Source: Cheilinus undulatus
Lineage: Eukaryota > Chordata > Actinopteri > Labriformes > Labridae
Assembly: GCF_018320785.1 (NCBI RefSeq)
Contig: NC_054876.1
Span: 9,924,712 to 9,988,711, forward strand
DNA length: 64,000 nt
Direction of reading: 5' to 3'
Positions 22,301 through 31,094 of this stretch are shown here, piece by piece (the stretch's first letter is position 1; each line of letters starts with the position of its first letter). The notes beneath the pieces are model-generated. The model was not told the DNA's origin. It did no database searches and saw nothing but the letters and a program-made list of their open reading frames with translations. Both the position numbers and the translations under genes were made by a program.

Positions 22301-25175
22301 AGTCATTCTTCTCCATTGCATTAAAACTGACTTGTGCTCTTTCAATTAATGTGTAACTAAACACCCAGACAAAATGGAGGCTTATCTCTAAGTGCTCCAG
22401 ACATGATAATGAGTTTTGAAGTCATATGTTTTGTAAATATTTGATCCTGAGGAGCAGTTGCCTCACAAAAGAGGAATGTTGACCGTTGGGATTGTTTAAC
22501 CTTCCTACTCCTGTCATTTCCGTCTTTCGTGTTGTGTACGTGACTAGAAACAAACATACTGCTCGTCACAGGTGACAGGTGTTTTTGAATAAGATGTGTT
22601 GAAATTAGGTATGTGTTGAAATGATTTTTTTCATTATGGTTATTGGTTAGAGTTACATGCTGAACATGATTTGGCTAGCAGGTTACAGAACTGGTGTAAC
22701 GTCTTACTGCTGTGTTATGTTACAAATATAGGAAATTTGACAACTTTATAGTCAAAATCTGGATGAGTTTGAAAGAAAAATCACCAAAATGTTTTAGTAT
22801 TTAAGAACAGCTAATTTAAAACAGCTATTGTTAGCACTGAAACAGTTTCCAACACTGTATGTAAGCTGATACTTGCTGTAGAGCTAAACCTCATGCCTAG
22901 CCAACTTAACTGAAATCAGTGCTAACATCATCACAGTAACATCACAGTACAGTTAGCTATACTTACTAGTATATGGCTGTTGTAACCCATCATCTAGTAC
23001 ATTTAACCATAATGATAGCATAGAGGCTAATTTAGGCAAATTGACTCAGTTCATTTTTATTTTTTCCTAATCAATTTTTAGTTTTCATTTAAAATGGTTG
23101 TTATATTTTAGATTTCTGTACTGCCTTAAGCTAAGGCTAACTGACTTCCTGATGGATACAGATGTGGTTTTATTTTTAAAGAAAATAACGAGATTCAGGT
23201 ATCTCCAAGATTAAGACATGAATTTTACCGGGGAAAATGAACTTGTTATGGATTGAAAAGGAACAATGGCTTAACCAAACTGTACTGAAAGGGCCAATAA
23301 AGCATGCAACTAATCCCAGTGGAAAAAAAAATACTTGCACTTCTTATGGTCCTTAATTAGTTGCAATTAGTGCATTAATGCTGATAGCCCTAACAAAAAA
23401 AGAGTCTTTTCAAAATGAGACAAATGTTTATGATTTTAATGTACCCTACTTTACTTTCTAAAGCAAAAGTAAAATGATTTGAGCCTTCCTCGCTGAGTGA
23501 TATCAGAAGAACATGGACATGGTCTGAATACTGTGAATACCTGAGCAAAGATGTAATTGAATGTGTGGTGCCAGAGTATGCTAATCATCTGGCTGTTTGT
23601 TTTACAGGTTAAAGACAACAAGCCTGTGCGTCCAAAGTCAGCCATGCTGCCAGAAAAAGACTACAGCCTGTCTGAGCTGCTGAGCCAGGTGGATTCTGGG
23701 ATTTCTAGGAGTTTTGATCGGGTGAAAGAGGAAAGCTGCCACAGCAAAGAAAACACCTGCAAGAGACTGTCGGGTATCTCTTCAGCTGATTCAGCGTTCT
23801 CCTCCCAAGACTCCATCACGCTGTCATTTGAGAAAGAAAACACATATGGTAAGAGCCGATCAAAAACCCACACCTTGAACTACATCTGTTAAAAGTACCA
23901 TTGTCTCAAACTAGTTTTTTAAATTTCCTAGATTCTGCTGAAGTCCAGAAGCGGAAACTGTGTGAGGCGATCCGGACCAAAGACACAGCCAAGCTGATGA
24001 AGATCCTCCAACCTCAAGATGTCGATCTTCTCCTGGAGGGTGGAGGAAGCCTGCTCCACCACGCCATCACTTTGTCAAATGAAGAGGCTGTCAAGTTCCT
24101 CCTCCTGAACAACGCTAATCCCAACCTTCCCAACACCCGTGGCTCCACCCCACTGCACCTGGCCACGGAGCGACACCTGAAGCCCCTGGTTGAACTCCTG
24201 CTAAGCCGCCGCAGCACAAATGTCAACGCCAAAGACGAGGACCAGTACACGGCTCTGCACTGGGCTGCTCAGAACGGAGATGAGGCCATCACTCGTCTGC
24301 TGCTGGACCGAGGTGCAGCCATCAATGAGGCAGATGGTCAGGGTCGCACGCCTGCTCATGTGGCCTGTCAGCACGGTCAGGAGAATGTGATCCGAGTGCT
24401 GCTGAGTCGTGGTGCTGACGTGCGTGTCAAGGGTAAGGACAACTGGACGGCGCTCCATTTGGCAGCCTGGCAGGGGCATCTGGGCATCGTGAAGCTGCTG
24501 ATCAAGCAGGCTGGTGCTGACATTGATGGACAGACAACAGACGGGCGCACACCGCTACACTTAGCATCCCAGAGGGGGCAGTACAGAGTGGCGAGAATCC
24601 TGATCGAACTAGGAGCAAATATTCACACAATGTCCGCTGGGTCAAACACACCTCTACATGTGGCTGCAGAGACCGGTCACACAAGCACCTCTCGCCTTCT
24701 GATCAAACACCAGGCAGACATCCATGCACAAAACGTCAACGGCCTCACTCCTCTTCACCTGGCTTCCCAACGAGGACACCTCGCCACGGTTAAGATGCTG
24801 CTAGAAGAAGGCGCAGACCCACAGAGATCCAACCCAGCTCTTCGCACCCCTTGCCACCTGGCAGCAGAAAATGGACACTGTGAAGTCCTGAAAGAGCTGC
24901 TCCTCCACTGCCCAGACGGTGGCGCCCTGTCAGACGAGCAGGGGCTGAGTCCGTTACACCTGGCCGTGCAGGGCGGATACTCAAACATCATCACTATGTT
25001 GCTGCCTCAGGCCTGCAAGGACTTAGTTACTGACAGCTCAGAGGCACCAGCGGAAGCTGAACAGCTGGCACAGTCGGAGACGAAGCCGCTGCAGAGAAAA
25101 GTCGTCATCCTTAAGCTGACAGAGCACGACTCTCCACAACAGAGTGGATCACAGTGTGCTTCAGCACCCTGCTAA
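4194..25175 (+). CDS. ripk4: Receptor-interacting serine/threonine-protein kinase 4 (complete, 8 coding exons)
   Basis: Joined exons are 4194-4375, 13813-14104, 16705-16853, 17587-17636, 21605-21763, 21991-22106, 23608-23848 and 23932-25175: 2433 nt, 810 residues plus TAA. All introns are GT..AG and phases agree at every junction. Domains: RIP-family kinase about 22-285 (glycine loop GSGGFGQV 29-36, ATP lysine K51 in [11 protein letters not shown] 141-148 with catalytic D143, DFG 161-163, LPPE as the APE-like motif); serine/proline-rich linker about 286-435; ten ankyrin repeats about 436-754; 56-residue tail. RIPK4 is known to act in the cytoplasm in keratinocyte differentiation and in PKC, NF-kB and Wnt-linked signalling. 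Human RIPK4 (about 784 residues) has the same order and the same K51 and D143 numbers, which supports this start over Met11. RIPK4 is preferred over ANKK1 because of the near-identical N-terminal, kinase and ankyrin motifs. No frameshift or missing catalytic residue. Confidence 0.96.
4930..6240. repeat. Tandem array of about 12 palindromic units, period about 116 bp
   Basis: The core CCAACATATTTGTGCAATT and variants recurs at about 4938, 5033, 5154, 5277, 5400, 5503, 5622, 5741, 5847, 5972, 6093 and 6210, an average spacing near 116 bp. Each core is followed by its inverted partner (AATATGTTGGCAACATTTGG, then AAAAGTTGGTGGAACTGAC), and the next unit opens with the mirror CCACCAACTTTTCCAAATG. 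Each unit can therefore fold into a long hairpin. Weakly related pieces lie at about 4865, 9490-9530, 9650-9690 and 9965-10020. Open stretches in it are repeat artefacts. I infer tandem amplification of a palindromic miniature element. Confidence 0.8.
7562..7950. repeat. Three degenerate direct copies, GGCCTT..CATCC..CTGACCCTGAA unit
   Basis: The blocks GGCCTTACATCC (7562), GGCCTTGCATCC (7726) and GGCCTGTCATCC (7850) are each followed by an AGCTTAAAGC-like block and CTGACCCTGAA, then an ATCATC..CAAACAT block in copies 1 and 3. Spacings are 164 and 124 bp. No coding signal. Confidence 0.6.
8358..8430. repeat. Interspersed repeat shared with the window end
   Basis: The block GTGTGGTGTG..TGA.ATGACCA..A.AGCACA..CTA.CAGA..CACCAACAA is also present at 63935-64000, where the window cuts it. 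The two copies agree at most positions. The element's far end was not delimited; an open stretch at 8366-8689 overlaps it and is not a gene. Confidence 0.5.
9490..10030. repeat. Dispersed relatives of the intron-1 palindromic repeat
   Basis: AAATGTTGCTGATGCATTTG (about 9497), AAATGTTGCTAATG (about 9650) and the inverted pair TTGCACAAATACATCAGCAA / AATATTTGTGCAATTTTGA (about 9970-10020) match the core of the array at 4930-6240. The last pair is itself an inverted repeat. This suggests the family also exists as separate elements. Confidence 0.5.
11168..11890. repeat. Probable miniature transposon (GGGCCACAT-type ends)
   Basis: A CCAGGAGTTTCCAAACTTTG..AAGGGCCACAT opening near 11168, followed by GTGGGCCACTTTGATATAT, resembles the ends of abundant fish hAT-type miniature elements. 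The right edge is uncertain; a GGGCCACAG block occurs at about 11875. The AT-rich interior has no transposase. Confidence 0.35.
11911..12182. mobile_element. Degraded hAT-type miniature element
   Basis: The blocks CCCAAAAGTGGGTAGTGAAAC, TTTTCAGTGGGTCACAGACG and GTGCCTGG match, in order, the left part of the element at 48505-49016. The right part GGTGGGTCCTGACTG..CCACTGAGAAGCAC resembles the right ends of the elements at 20230 and 48505. I infer a short decayed copy of that family. Confidence 0.45.
12636..12675 (+). repeat. (TTTTG)n microsatellite
   Basis: About eight clean TTTTG units follow a longer T-run. Likely polymorphic in length. Confidence 0.9.
13813..14104 (+). CDS. ripk4: ripk4 coding exon 2
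   Basis: Completes Lys61 and encodes residues 62-158. It contains the alpha-C region ([10 protein letters not shown]), the hinge segment around [11 protein letters not shown] and the catalytic loop HLDLKPAN (D143). The acceptor is CTTCCAG ending at 13812; the donor is GTACAG from 14105. GC-rich codon use contrasts sharply with the flanking introns. Confidence 0.96.
14105..16704 (+). other. ripk4 intron 2 (2.6 kb), very AT-rich
   Basis: Donor GTACAG, acceptor TGTCTCAG. The stretch 14560-16150 is extremely AT-rich with no recognisable element, inverted repeat or coding stretch. From 16200 the composition rises towards the exon. A (TCA)7 run lies at 16553-16573. Confidence 0.7.
16553..16573 (+). 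repeat. (TCA)7 microsatellite
   Basis: Seven perfect TCA triplets in intron 2, about 130 bp before exon 3. In one frame it reads as a histidine run, but that frame is not part of the gene. Confidence 0.9.
16705..16853 (+). CDS. ripk4: ripk4 coding exon 3
   Basis: Encodes residues 159-207 and two bases of Ser208: the DFG motif (SDFGLA, D161), the activation segment with GTIAYLPPE, and the KHDVY segment that starts helix F. The acceptor is TCTCAG; the donor is GTGAGG from 16854. Confidence 0.95.
16854..17586 (+). other. ripk4 intron 3 (733 bp)
   Basis: Donor GTGAGG, acceptor TTTAACAG. No repeat or coding element recognised. Confidence 0.75.
17587..17636 (+). CDS. ripk4: ripk4 coding exon 4 (50 bp)
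   Basis: A short exon completing Ser208 and encoding residues 209-224 (the [15 protein letters not shown] segment of the kinase C-lobe) plus the first base of Gly225. The acceptor is TTTAACAG; the donor is GTGAGT from 17637. Human RIPK4 has the matching segment FAIVIWGVLTQKKPF, which confirms that this small exon belongs. Confidence 0.93.
19795..20115 (+). repeat. tRNA-derived SINE copy
   Basis: The segment holds a degraded pol III B-box-like TACAAGTCCC (about 19848), then the body blocks TCCAAGCAAGGAATCAAACC, GGGCACTCCTTTG and TTAGTGCATGTCCA, which I recognise from abundant teleost SINEs. It closes with a TTTCCTTTAGGGACTAATAAA tail. Old and diverged. Confidence 0.55.
20230..20721. mobile_element. 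hAT-type miniature element, AGTGGTTCTCAACTGG ends
   Basis: The left end TAGTGGTTCTCAACTGGT pairs with the right end ACCAGTTAAGAACCGCTG (reverse complement CAGCGGTTCTTAACTGGT). The flanking octamers AGCTAGAG (20222-20229) and AGCGAGAC (20722-20729) agree at 6 of 8 positions, consistent with a decayed hAT target duplication. The interior has no intact transposase; a 110-codon reverse-strand open stretch at 20339-20671 lies within it and is not recognised. Confidence 0.75.
21605..21763 (+). CDS. ripk4: ripk4 coding exon 5
   Basis: Completes Gly225 and encodes residues 226-277, the end of the kinase C-lobe ([12 protein letters not shown] and [17 protein letters not shown], the usual RIP-kinase final helices with the invariant Arg of helix I), plus the first base of Glu278. 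The acceptor is CCTGCAG; the donor is GTAAAT from 21764. Confidence 0.95.
21764..21990 (+). other. ripk4 intron 5 (227 bp)
   Basis: Short intron with donor GTAAAT and acceptor CTTATAG. Nothing else seen. Confidence 0.85.
21991..22106 (+). CDS. ripk4: ripk4 coding exon 6
   Basis: Completes Glu278 and encodes 279-316: the ITSEAEEL start of the intermediate region, then a Pro/Ser/Thr/Glu-rich PEST-like stretch. It ends in phase 0; the donor is GTACGA from 22107. The ITSE..ELC motif matches mammalian RIPK4; the PEST-like remainder is poorly conserved, as is usual in this linker. Confidence 0.9.
22107..23607 (+). other. ripk4 intron 6 (1.5 kb)
   Basis: Donor GTACGA, acceptor TTTACAG. AT-rich with no recognised element. 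Confidence 0.75.
23608..23848 (+). CDS. ripk4: ripk4 coding exon 7
   Basis: Encodes residues 317-396 of the intermediate domain, including the conserved [16 protein letters not shown] block and the serine-rich [15 protein letters not shown] block, then the first base of Asp397. These two blocks are hallmarks of RIPK4 linkers and are the best evidence that the gene is RIPK4 rather than ANKK1. The donor is GTAAGA from 23849. Confidence 0.95.
23849..23931 (+). other. ripk4 intron 7 (83 bp)
   Basis: Very short intron with donor GTAAGA and acceptor TTCCTAG. If retained, the reading frame runs 15 codons into it and stops at 23890-23892, which would leave a kinase-plus-linker protein without ankyrin repeats. 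Confidence 0.85.
23932..25175 (+). CDS. ripk4: ripk4 coding exon 8 (ankyrin repeats and C-terminus)
   Basis: Completes Asp397 and encodes 398-810. After the [22 protein letters not shown] block, typical of RIPK4, ten ankyrin repeats of about 32-33 residues run from about 436 to 754. Nearly all keep TPLHLA-type cores (STPLHLA, YTALHWA, RTPAHVA, WTALHLA, RTPLHLA, NTPLHVA, LTPLHLA, RTPCHLA, LSPLHLA). Ankyrin repeats are protein-binding surfaces. The last 56 residues, rich in Glu, Gln and Ser with a KVVILKL patch, do not resemble the mammalian C-terminus. The stop TAA is at 25173-25175. All repeats in one exon is the family's usual layout. Confidence 0.96.
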
Positions 25176-25790
25176 CAGAGACTTTGCCAGAACTGTACAG
25201 AACTTTATTAGTGCCTTTTTATACTCTTCTTAGGGTTATTCTGAAACTAGGCAACTTTTTTGGACTTAAATGCCCTTTCCTGATAGTCGATAAAGCTTTT
25301 GATGTAAATATGTACACTGTAAATAGAAAGTATAAATACTCTGTTGTGTTTGAATTTAGACTGTTTACTTTTTTTACCTAACAAGCACATTTTTTTACTT
25401 AACAAGCACAGCATTAAGATAAGGAAACCAGTGACCTGTGGGGACTTTTCAGTAGACTAAACTGCTGCTGGTTTTCTTTTTAAATTATAGTTGATAGAGC
25501 ACAGACTTTGGTCATGGACAATTCAACCATCAGAGCCACTGCCTTTATAAAGTTTGACCTTTAGTGTTCTGTACCTGTTACATATCAGTGCTTCATCAAC
25601 CATTAAACCATCTTAAACCATCTTAAACCTTATTTTGTTTGACCTTGTAATTTTTTTTAAAGCTGAGATGATAGAAAAGACAGGGTAGAATATGTTGTTG
25701 TCTTTTATATTATATGAATGCTTTTAAACTCAGTTGGAACACATGTAAGGCTAATGAATGTGACAAAATAAATAGATAATTGTTTAATGT
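25176..25790 (+). other. ripk4 3' UTR
   Basis: Follows the stop codon. Candidate polyadenylation signals are ATTAAA at 25602-25607 and AATAAA at 25767-25772; the second would place the transcript end near 25790. Several T-rich runs and one TTAAACCATC direct repeat (about 25603-25625) are present. Confidence 0.6.
25767..25772 (+). terminator. Polyadenylation signal AATAAA (ripk4)
   Basis: Canonical hexamer about 590 bp after the ripk4 stop codon, followed by a TTGTTTAATGT stretch. ATTAAA at 25602 is an alternative. Confidence 0.5.
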
Positions 25791-26640
25791 AAAATGACCT
25801 TGCAAGAGTTCTGGGTGTGACTTCACTTCCTGGGCTCCTTGTTATTGCATACTGATTCAGCATTTACAAAGTAATGTGATAATCCTGGTTATAAGAGCAG
25901 TTCACATTTCAGACAGGAGCATGTGATTATTTTGCTGCCTTTTCCTAACAAGTAACACAAAGACAACATAAAGAACTGGATCAAAGATCATGTATACAAA
26001 TATAGTTGGCTAGCTTCAGTTGTGTTTTGATAAAGAAAGCAGGACAGAGGGTCTTATCCTTTAACTCAGACTTAGATCCCTGACAAGGCTTCAAGATCTC
26101 ACTATGAATCCAGGGTTTAGTTTCAGTGTTGTTAGCTGTGCTTTTAGCTGATAGCTAATGGCATATTATAATTTGAAATACCCGAAACCCTGCACAAAAA
26201 CACAAATAGCCAATATGGCTTCCCAATGTCTATGTAGAAACAAGCTCAGTTCTAATTCAGCATAGAGTGTTGCAGTTATGATTCCTAAAACCAGGTAGAG
26301 TGTCAGCATTTTAGCATGTTTTAAAGTTTTGATTTAAAGTGCCTGCAATAGGGTATGTGATGAACACAAGATTTAGTCAATGACAGGCATATTTATGGCA
26401 AAGATGACTGGCTGCAGACCCCAGATCTCAGTTACCCCCGTCCACACCTCCTACAGACCACTACAGTGAGGAGACTAAGCACCTGCCAGAACAGCAATAT
26501 ACACTAAAACTTTCAAAATAAATTAGGATTATATTAGGGGGTTGAGTTTAGGGTTAGGAAACCTGAAGTTAAAAGCAAAATACCTGACCTGCAAAAACGA
26601 ATCACAAAATAAAGTTGACTAAAGAGTAAAAGCTTGTCTT
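25791..26640. other. Intergenic, nothing recognised
   Basis: AT-rich sequence downstream of ripk4. No coding exon or well-defined repeat seen. Confidence 0.5.
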
Positions 26641-26659
26641 CCACGAAAACACTCTAATG

Positions 26660-27260
26660 CAGGTTGCATAGCTTGGGCTAAAGCAAATGATGCCATGTTA
26701 GCTACGTAGATAATATAGCTAACAGACAAATCTAAATCGAATGAAGCAACATTAGCTATAAAAGCAACATAGCTTGCATAGCTATGTAGCTAAATCTAAA
26801 GCTGACAGAGCTATGCAACCTATGTAGCTTTGTAACTAATGTAGCTTGCTCAGCTAAGGCTGAAACTAATGATGCTATGTTAGCTATGGAGATGATGTAG
26901 CTAACAGTTAAATCTAAAGTGAATGAAGCTACATTAGCTACAAAGCTACATAGGTTGCATAGCTATGTATCTAAATCTAAAGCTGACAGAGATGCAACCT
27001 ATGTAGCTTTGCAGCTTATGTAACTAACAGATAAATCTAAAGCGAACAAAGCTACATGGGTTGCACAGTTTTGTAGCAAAATATAAAGCTAACAGAGCTA
27101 CATTAGCTACATTAGCTTATGCTAAATTTCCTAAAGCTAGACCCTTTTCTAAAGGAGTGCAAATGGTCACTTTAGCTTCCTTAGCTAACATAGCTACATT
27201 TGCTTACTTAACTACGCAGCTAGTGAAACTATGCAATGTTTAGCTAAAGCTACCAAGCTA
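26660..27260. repeat. TAGCTA-rich tandem array, period 182 bp
   Basis: Two long units start GATGC(C/T)ATGTTAGCTA at 26689 and 26871 (182 bp apart), and a third partial unit follows from about 27020. Each unit contains AACAGAC/TAAATCTAAA, TTGCATAGCTATGTA and TGCAACCTATGTAGC blocks. Inside the units the short palindromes TAGCTA, ATAGCTAT and GCTAC..GTAGC recur dozens of times in both orientations, so either strand could fold extensively. A 60-codon open stretch (27061-27243) is repeat-derived. Confidence 0.8.
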
Positions 27261-28430
27261 AAGCAAGCCACCCTTCTTATAACTACTACATGCATAATTA
27301 CATTATACATTATATTTAATCCGGCCTGGTCAGTGAAAAGTAAGAATATAAACTTTATCAAAATCTGACTTTTTCTAATGCTAAGAATAAAGGGCATTTA
27401 CACTCTTTATGACAACAAAGTAAGCTAACTTTAAATCTTTTCTTTTTTTAATCCTGTAGTAATATTGCATGTCTTTGTGTTCCCACTGGCTTTTTAGAGA
27501 AAGTGTTTCTTTTAGAGTTTGTTGCACCACCTGCATGTACACATGATTTCCCAGCCTTGATCTTGGACAGAGGGAGCATGTCTGCATCTGCAGCCTCACC
27601 TGAAGTACTATTATTATGATTATCATTATGTCTCTGCTCCAGACCCCACAGAGCATGCTCAGGTTGGCACAGGCCATGGGAACTGCCCCTGAGGGGGATC
27701 ACAGGCTGCAGGATGATGGATGGGGGAGAAGGGGTAGCTGATGATCTACCTGTAAACCCCAGCCTGTTGGCTAATTCCTTCAAGACCACTTTAACTTTTC
27801 ATCACTCACAAAAATCAACATGCCATCGCCGACGCCTCAAGGGCTTGGCTTTTTGTAATCGGAGAGGCTGAGCGTGTGTGATTGTAATTGTCCTGTTTTT
27901 ATAGTGCGTGTTTGCAGAGAGCCAGCAGATGACTGGTGAGGTGTGTATAATCTCAGCGCTGTGTTGTGTGTATGGTGCTCCATGCTCTGTGTTGCCTAGT
28001 GATGTGTCTCAGCAAAGGCTATGGGGAAGATAATAGATGTACTGTTAGCCAATCTCAGTGTAGATCTGCTGTCAGGACTGCTGTTATGTTTGATGGACTG
28101 GTAGGTTTGGTTTGTGTTTTATGGCAACAATAGACAGGACTGTGCTTTCTTATTCTTTTATCTGAAGACAAAGCAGCAATCTTATTTCCAGTGTGATCTG
28201 AATCACACCATGAAATATGTGGTTTGACTTTAACAGATTATTAATAGCTTGACAAAACCAGGTAAATATACCACTACATACAGAACATTCAATCCAGGCT
28301 TTCTTTCCAGCAACAGCAGCATAAAAATCATTCTCTCTACTAAATACTTTCACGTTTTTGTCCACAGAGATGCAACATATATATCTATATATATATATAT
28401 GAAGACGTTCGCTCTTTCTTGTCATATATG
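27261..28430. other. Intergenic, nothing recognised
   Basis: Contains a (TA)n run at 28377-28400. A 113-codon reverse-strand open stretch at 27448-27789 overlaps another in a different frame and resembles nothing I know. A TTTTTGTAATCGGAGAGGCT block near 27850 looks less AT-rich than its surroundings, but I cannot assign it. Confidence 0.45.
28377..28400 (+). repeat. (TA)n microsatellite
   Basis: An almost pure TA run broken by one C. Confidence 0.85.
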
Positions 28431-28435
28431 TGGGC

Positions 28436-28834
28436 TTATCCTGGATTGGCACTGTACTGCTCTGGCCTCCTGATGGCCCAGGCTTGTGCCAGGCCCATGC
28501 CCCATTTCTCCAGGTATCCTCCAAGTCCCCCCCTTAATGACAGATTGACCAGGTGTAGGGGACATCTGGTCCAAGCCACCCAGTATAGGGTGAGCTGGGT
28601 AAGGCCAAGAAAGCACGCCAGGTGCCCGGAGAACCAGCTGACCCTTCCCATCCCCACTTTCCTGAAGACGTTAGCATTAGACACACGGTTTTTCAAACAA
28701 TACCCCAAAATATGCTGAAGGGAAGTCAACACAAAGGAGTCCAGTTGGTGCCTTTGGCCACCAGTCAGCATCCAGGCCTCACAAGAGAATAGTAAGACCC
28801 GGAGGATCAGGGACTGAAAGACTTTCATCTGCAT
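28436..28834 (-). pseudogene. Non-LTR retrotransposon fragment (reverse transcriptase C-terminus)
   Basis: Read on the reverse strand, about 130 codons remain open. They contain VFQSLILRVLLFSCEAWMLT, then LDSFVLTSLQHILGY, VSNANVF and MGRVSW. This order matches the region after the reverse transcriptase catalytic core of fish LINEs (consensus of the type LVLPVLLYGCETWTLT..RRILGY..GMGRV). The catalytic YxDD part is absent, so this is a 5'-truncated, decayed copy. The clade (RTE-like or other) cannot be set from this piece. Confidence 0.65.
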
Positions 28835-28849
28835 ACTCAGATACCATAA

Positions 28850-29100
28850 CCTGACATGCCAGATGGATGTGTTTCACACATCCATCTGGGAACCTCCCAT
28901 AGACAGTGTTTGGGAAAGGGCAGAGCCTTTGAAAAAAACTTGGAGGGTGATTGGATGAATGGTCTGTCTGTCACATCTTTACAGGCCAATCAGAGCAACA
29001 AAACACGTGAAGTTGTTCATATATAAATTTAGCAACACTCCACACCTGCAAGAAGAGCTCTGACATAGATGCTTTTGGCATGCCTGTGCTAAAAATGTCA
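28850..29100. repeat. Interspersed repeat copy with hairpin end
   Basis: CCAGATGGATGTG..CACATCCATCTGG (28859-28890) forms an inverted repeat. The following blocks (AGTGTTTGGGAAAGGGCA, GGTGATTGGATGAATGG, CCAATCAGAGCAACAAAACA) align in order with 31140-31250 (GGTGTTTGAAAGGGCA, GGATGGTTGGAAAAATAG, TTCAGAGCAGCAAAATA). It is the same family as the copies at 1-735, 31095-31500 and 42190-42790. Confidence 0.5.
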
Positions 29101-29149
29101 GCTTTTGGCAGATTTAGAGTCTAAAACCGGTTGGCCAACCATCTTTCAA

Positions 29150-30025
29150 GTCTTTTCCTTTTTTGACCTATTTTGACCTTTTATGTTTACAATTTCAAAT
29201 TTTAACTCAGATTTGGATCTTTTAAACTCATGATTTCAGATTTTATCTCATATTTTACCCTTTATAATTTATGAATTTGAATTTTTATTTCATATTTTGA
29301 TCTTTTAGGTACACAATTTCAAATTTTAATTCAGATTTTGACCCTTTAAACTCGTCATTATGAATTTTAACTCATGTCCCGCCCTTTTCAACTCCTAACT
29401 TTGATTTAAAATTTCTTATTTTAACAATTTAGACTCACAATTTTAAATTTTGACTCATATTTTGACCTTTAAAGTCTAAATTTCAAATTTTATCTGATAC
29501 TTTTCAATTTATAGTTTTGAATTTTTATCTCATATTTTGACCTTTAAGATTCACAATTTCAAAATTGTAGCTCATAGTTTCACCTTTAAAAATCATGATT
29601 TCAAATTTTAGTCCATATTTTGCCCTTTTTAATTTATGATTCTGACTTTTATATCCAATTTGACATTTTAGGTTCACAATTTCAAATTCTAACTCATTTT
29701 TGAGCTTTTAAACTCACTTTTTAATTTTATCCAATATATTGGCTGATTTTTTTATTCCATATCTTTGGCTTTTGAATCCTTTTTTTTAACATTCAATTTT
29801 ATGTTTTGACCTTTTGAACTATTAAGTTTGACTTTTATCTCAGATTTTGAGTCTTTAATCTTTTAATTTGACTCTTCGTTTTCTCAAAAATCATCGTTGC
29901 TACGTTCTTTTTTCTGTGTTGGAATTAGGTTGACAGTTTCTAGTTTAATATTGACTCTTAGGCTCTCAGGTTAGACCTAAAATCAGAATCCGGCCCCTGC
30001 TGTGATTGAGTTTGACGCCTGTGCT
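29150..30025. repeat. AT-rich minisatellite within a GTTTGAC-ended repeat element
   Basis: About 750 bp of degenerate tandem units (TTTTGACCTTTAAACTCA, ATGATTTCAAATTTTAACTC types, roughly 50-60 bp period) end in a GGCCCCTGCTGTGATTGAG/TTTGACGCC tail at about 29990-30018. The same tail ends the elements at 34792-35468 and 40470-41169, which carry the same interior unit. The left end is not clear here. Confidence 0.65.
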
Positions 30026-30659
30026 TTAAGTTTTTTTTTCAAACTTCATTTAAATGTCCATTTTGGCAGAAGGATGAACTTACTGAACTTTGTCAAGGTC
30101 ATTGCTCATCCAATGCTTGTGAGCACGATATCATGACAAGCTAGGAGAAATGCCAACATGCAAACATGTCATCAGCATGTTGGCATTTTTAAAGATTATT
30201 AATTATTTGTTATAAAGTCCTTAAAGTCCCTGACACGAGTCTTTGTTATGTGTCGACAATCAGACTAGGTTTTGTTTGTTCCTTTGGCTTCTTTGACAGA
30301 TATCATCATGGGCCAAAGGGTAAATGTATTTTTTGGTTTAACCATTTACAACATGATTCACTTCCTATACTGACTGCTCATTTCTTTTCAGTTCACAGTT
30401 TATCGTGTGTATTCCACTGTGAGGACAGATGGATGCAGTCTAACACATGAGTCACCTCGCCTCCAGTGAATTAAAGCAGCCGGAGGCAAAAACTCCAGAC
30501 GATTCAGAGGAACAGCATCAGGTGTTTTCTATGACCTAAAAGTGTGCTTTATTATTTATAGGAAGTGGTGTAGTCTGCAGCGTGGGAATGTAAAAATTAG
30601 ACTCTTGTGTGAATGCTGAATTTTTTTGTTTTTGGTCTAAAGCTCATCCTCTAATTTTC

Positions 30660-30745
30660 AAATAAATCACACTGGAGTTGATCAAGTGCCACAAAAAAAA
30701 AAAAAAAAAGAAAAGAAAAAGAAAAAGAAAAAGAAAAAGGAGAAA
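30660..30745 (+). repeat. Poly(A) tract with AAAAAG repeats after an AATAAA signal
   Basis: AATAAA at about 30660 is followed 27 bp later by a run of 18 A and then four to five AAAAAG units. The layout resembles the 3' end of a reverse-transcribed, inserted transcript. No parent gene could be recognised upstream. Confidence 0.5.
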
Positions 30746-31094
30746 ACTTATTTTTACTTACTTTACAATTCATTCTTTATAAATGGTTCATTTGATCGGT
30801 TATGTTTGTATGTTTTAGGTCTTTGGATGTTTTCTTTTTGGTCACTAACCTTCCTCCTTTCAGGAAGGCCTGAAACCCCACCAGGCCTGGCTCTCATAAT
30901 CTTCACTGTGACTTTAGGCCCTGGTAGAACCAAAAACAACAGCAAGCCACCAGAACCAGTTAGTCCCTGAAGAGAAATTCCTGGAAGTTAAAGTTCTTGG
31001 TACTTTTGGTCATAGAGCACCTTATGTTCGTCCAGTGATTGACTGGCAACCAGTTCAGGGGGGATCAGCTCCCACCCCTGCAACCTCGAATGGT

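Noticed and set aside
24014..24994. Reverse-strand open stretches opposite ripk4 exon 8
   Set aside because: They are shadows caused by the GC-rich ankyrin coding sequence on the + strand.
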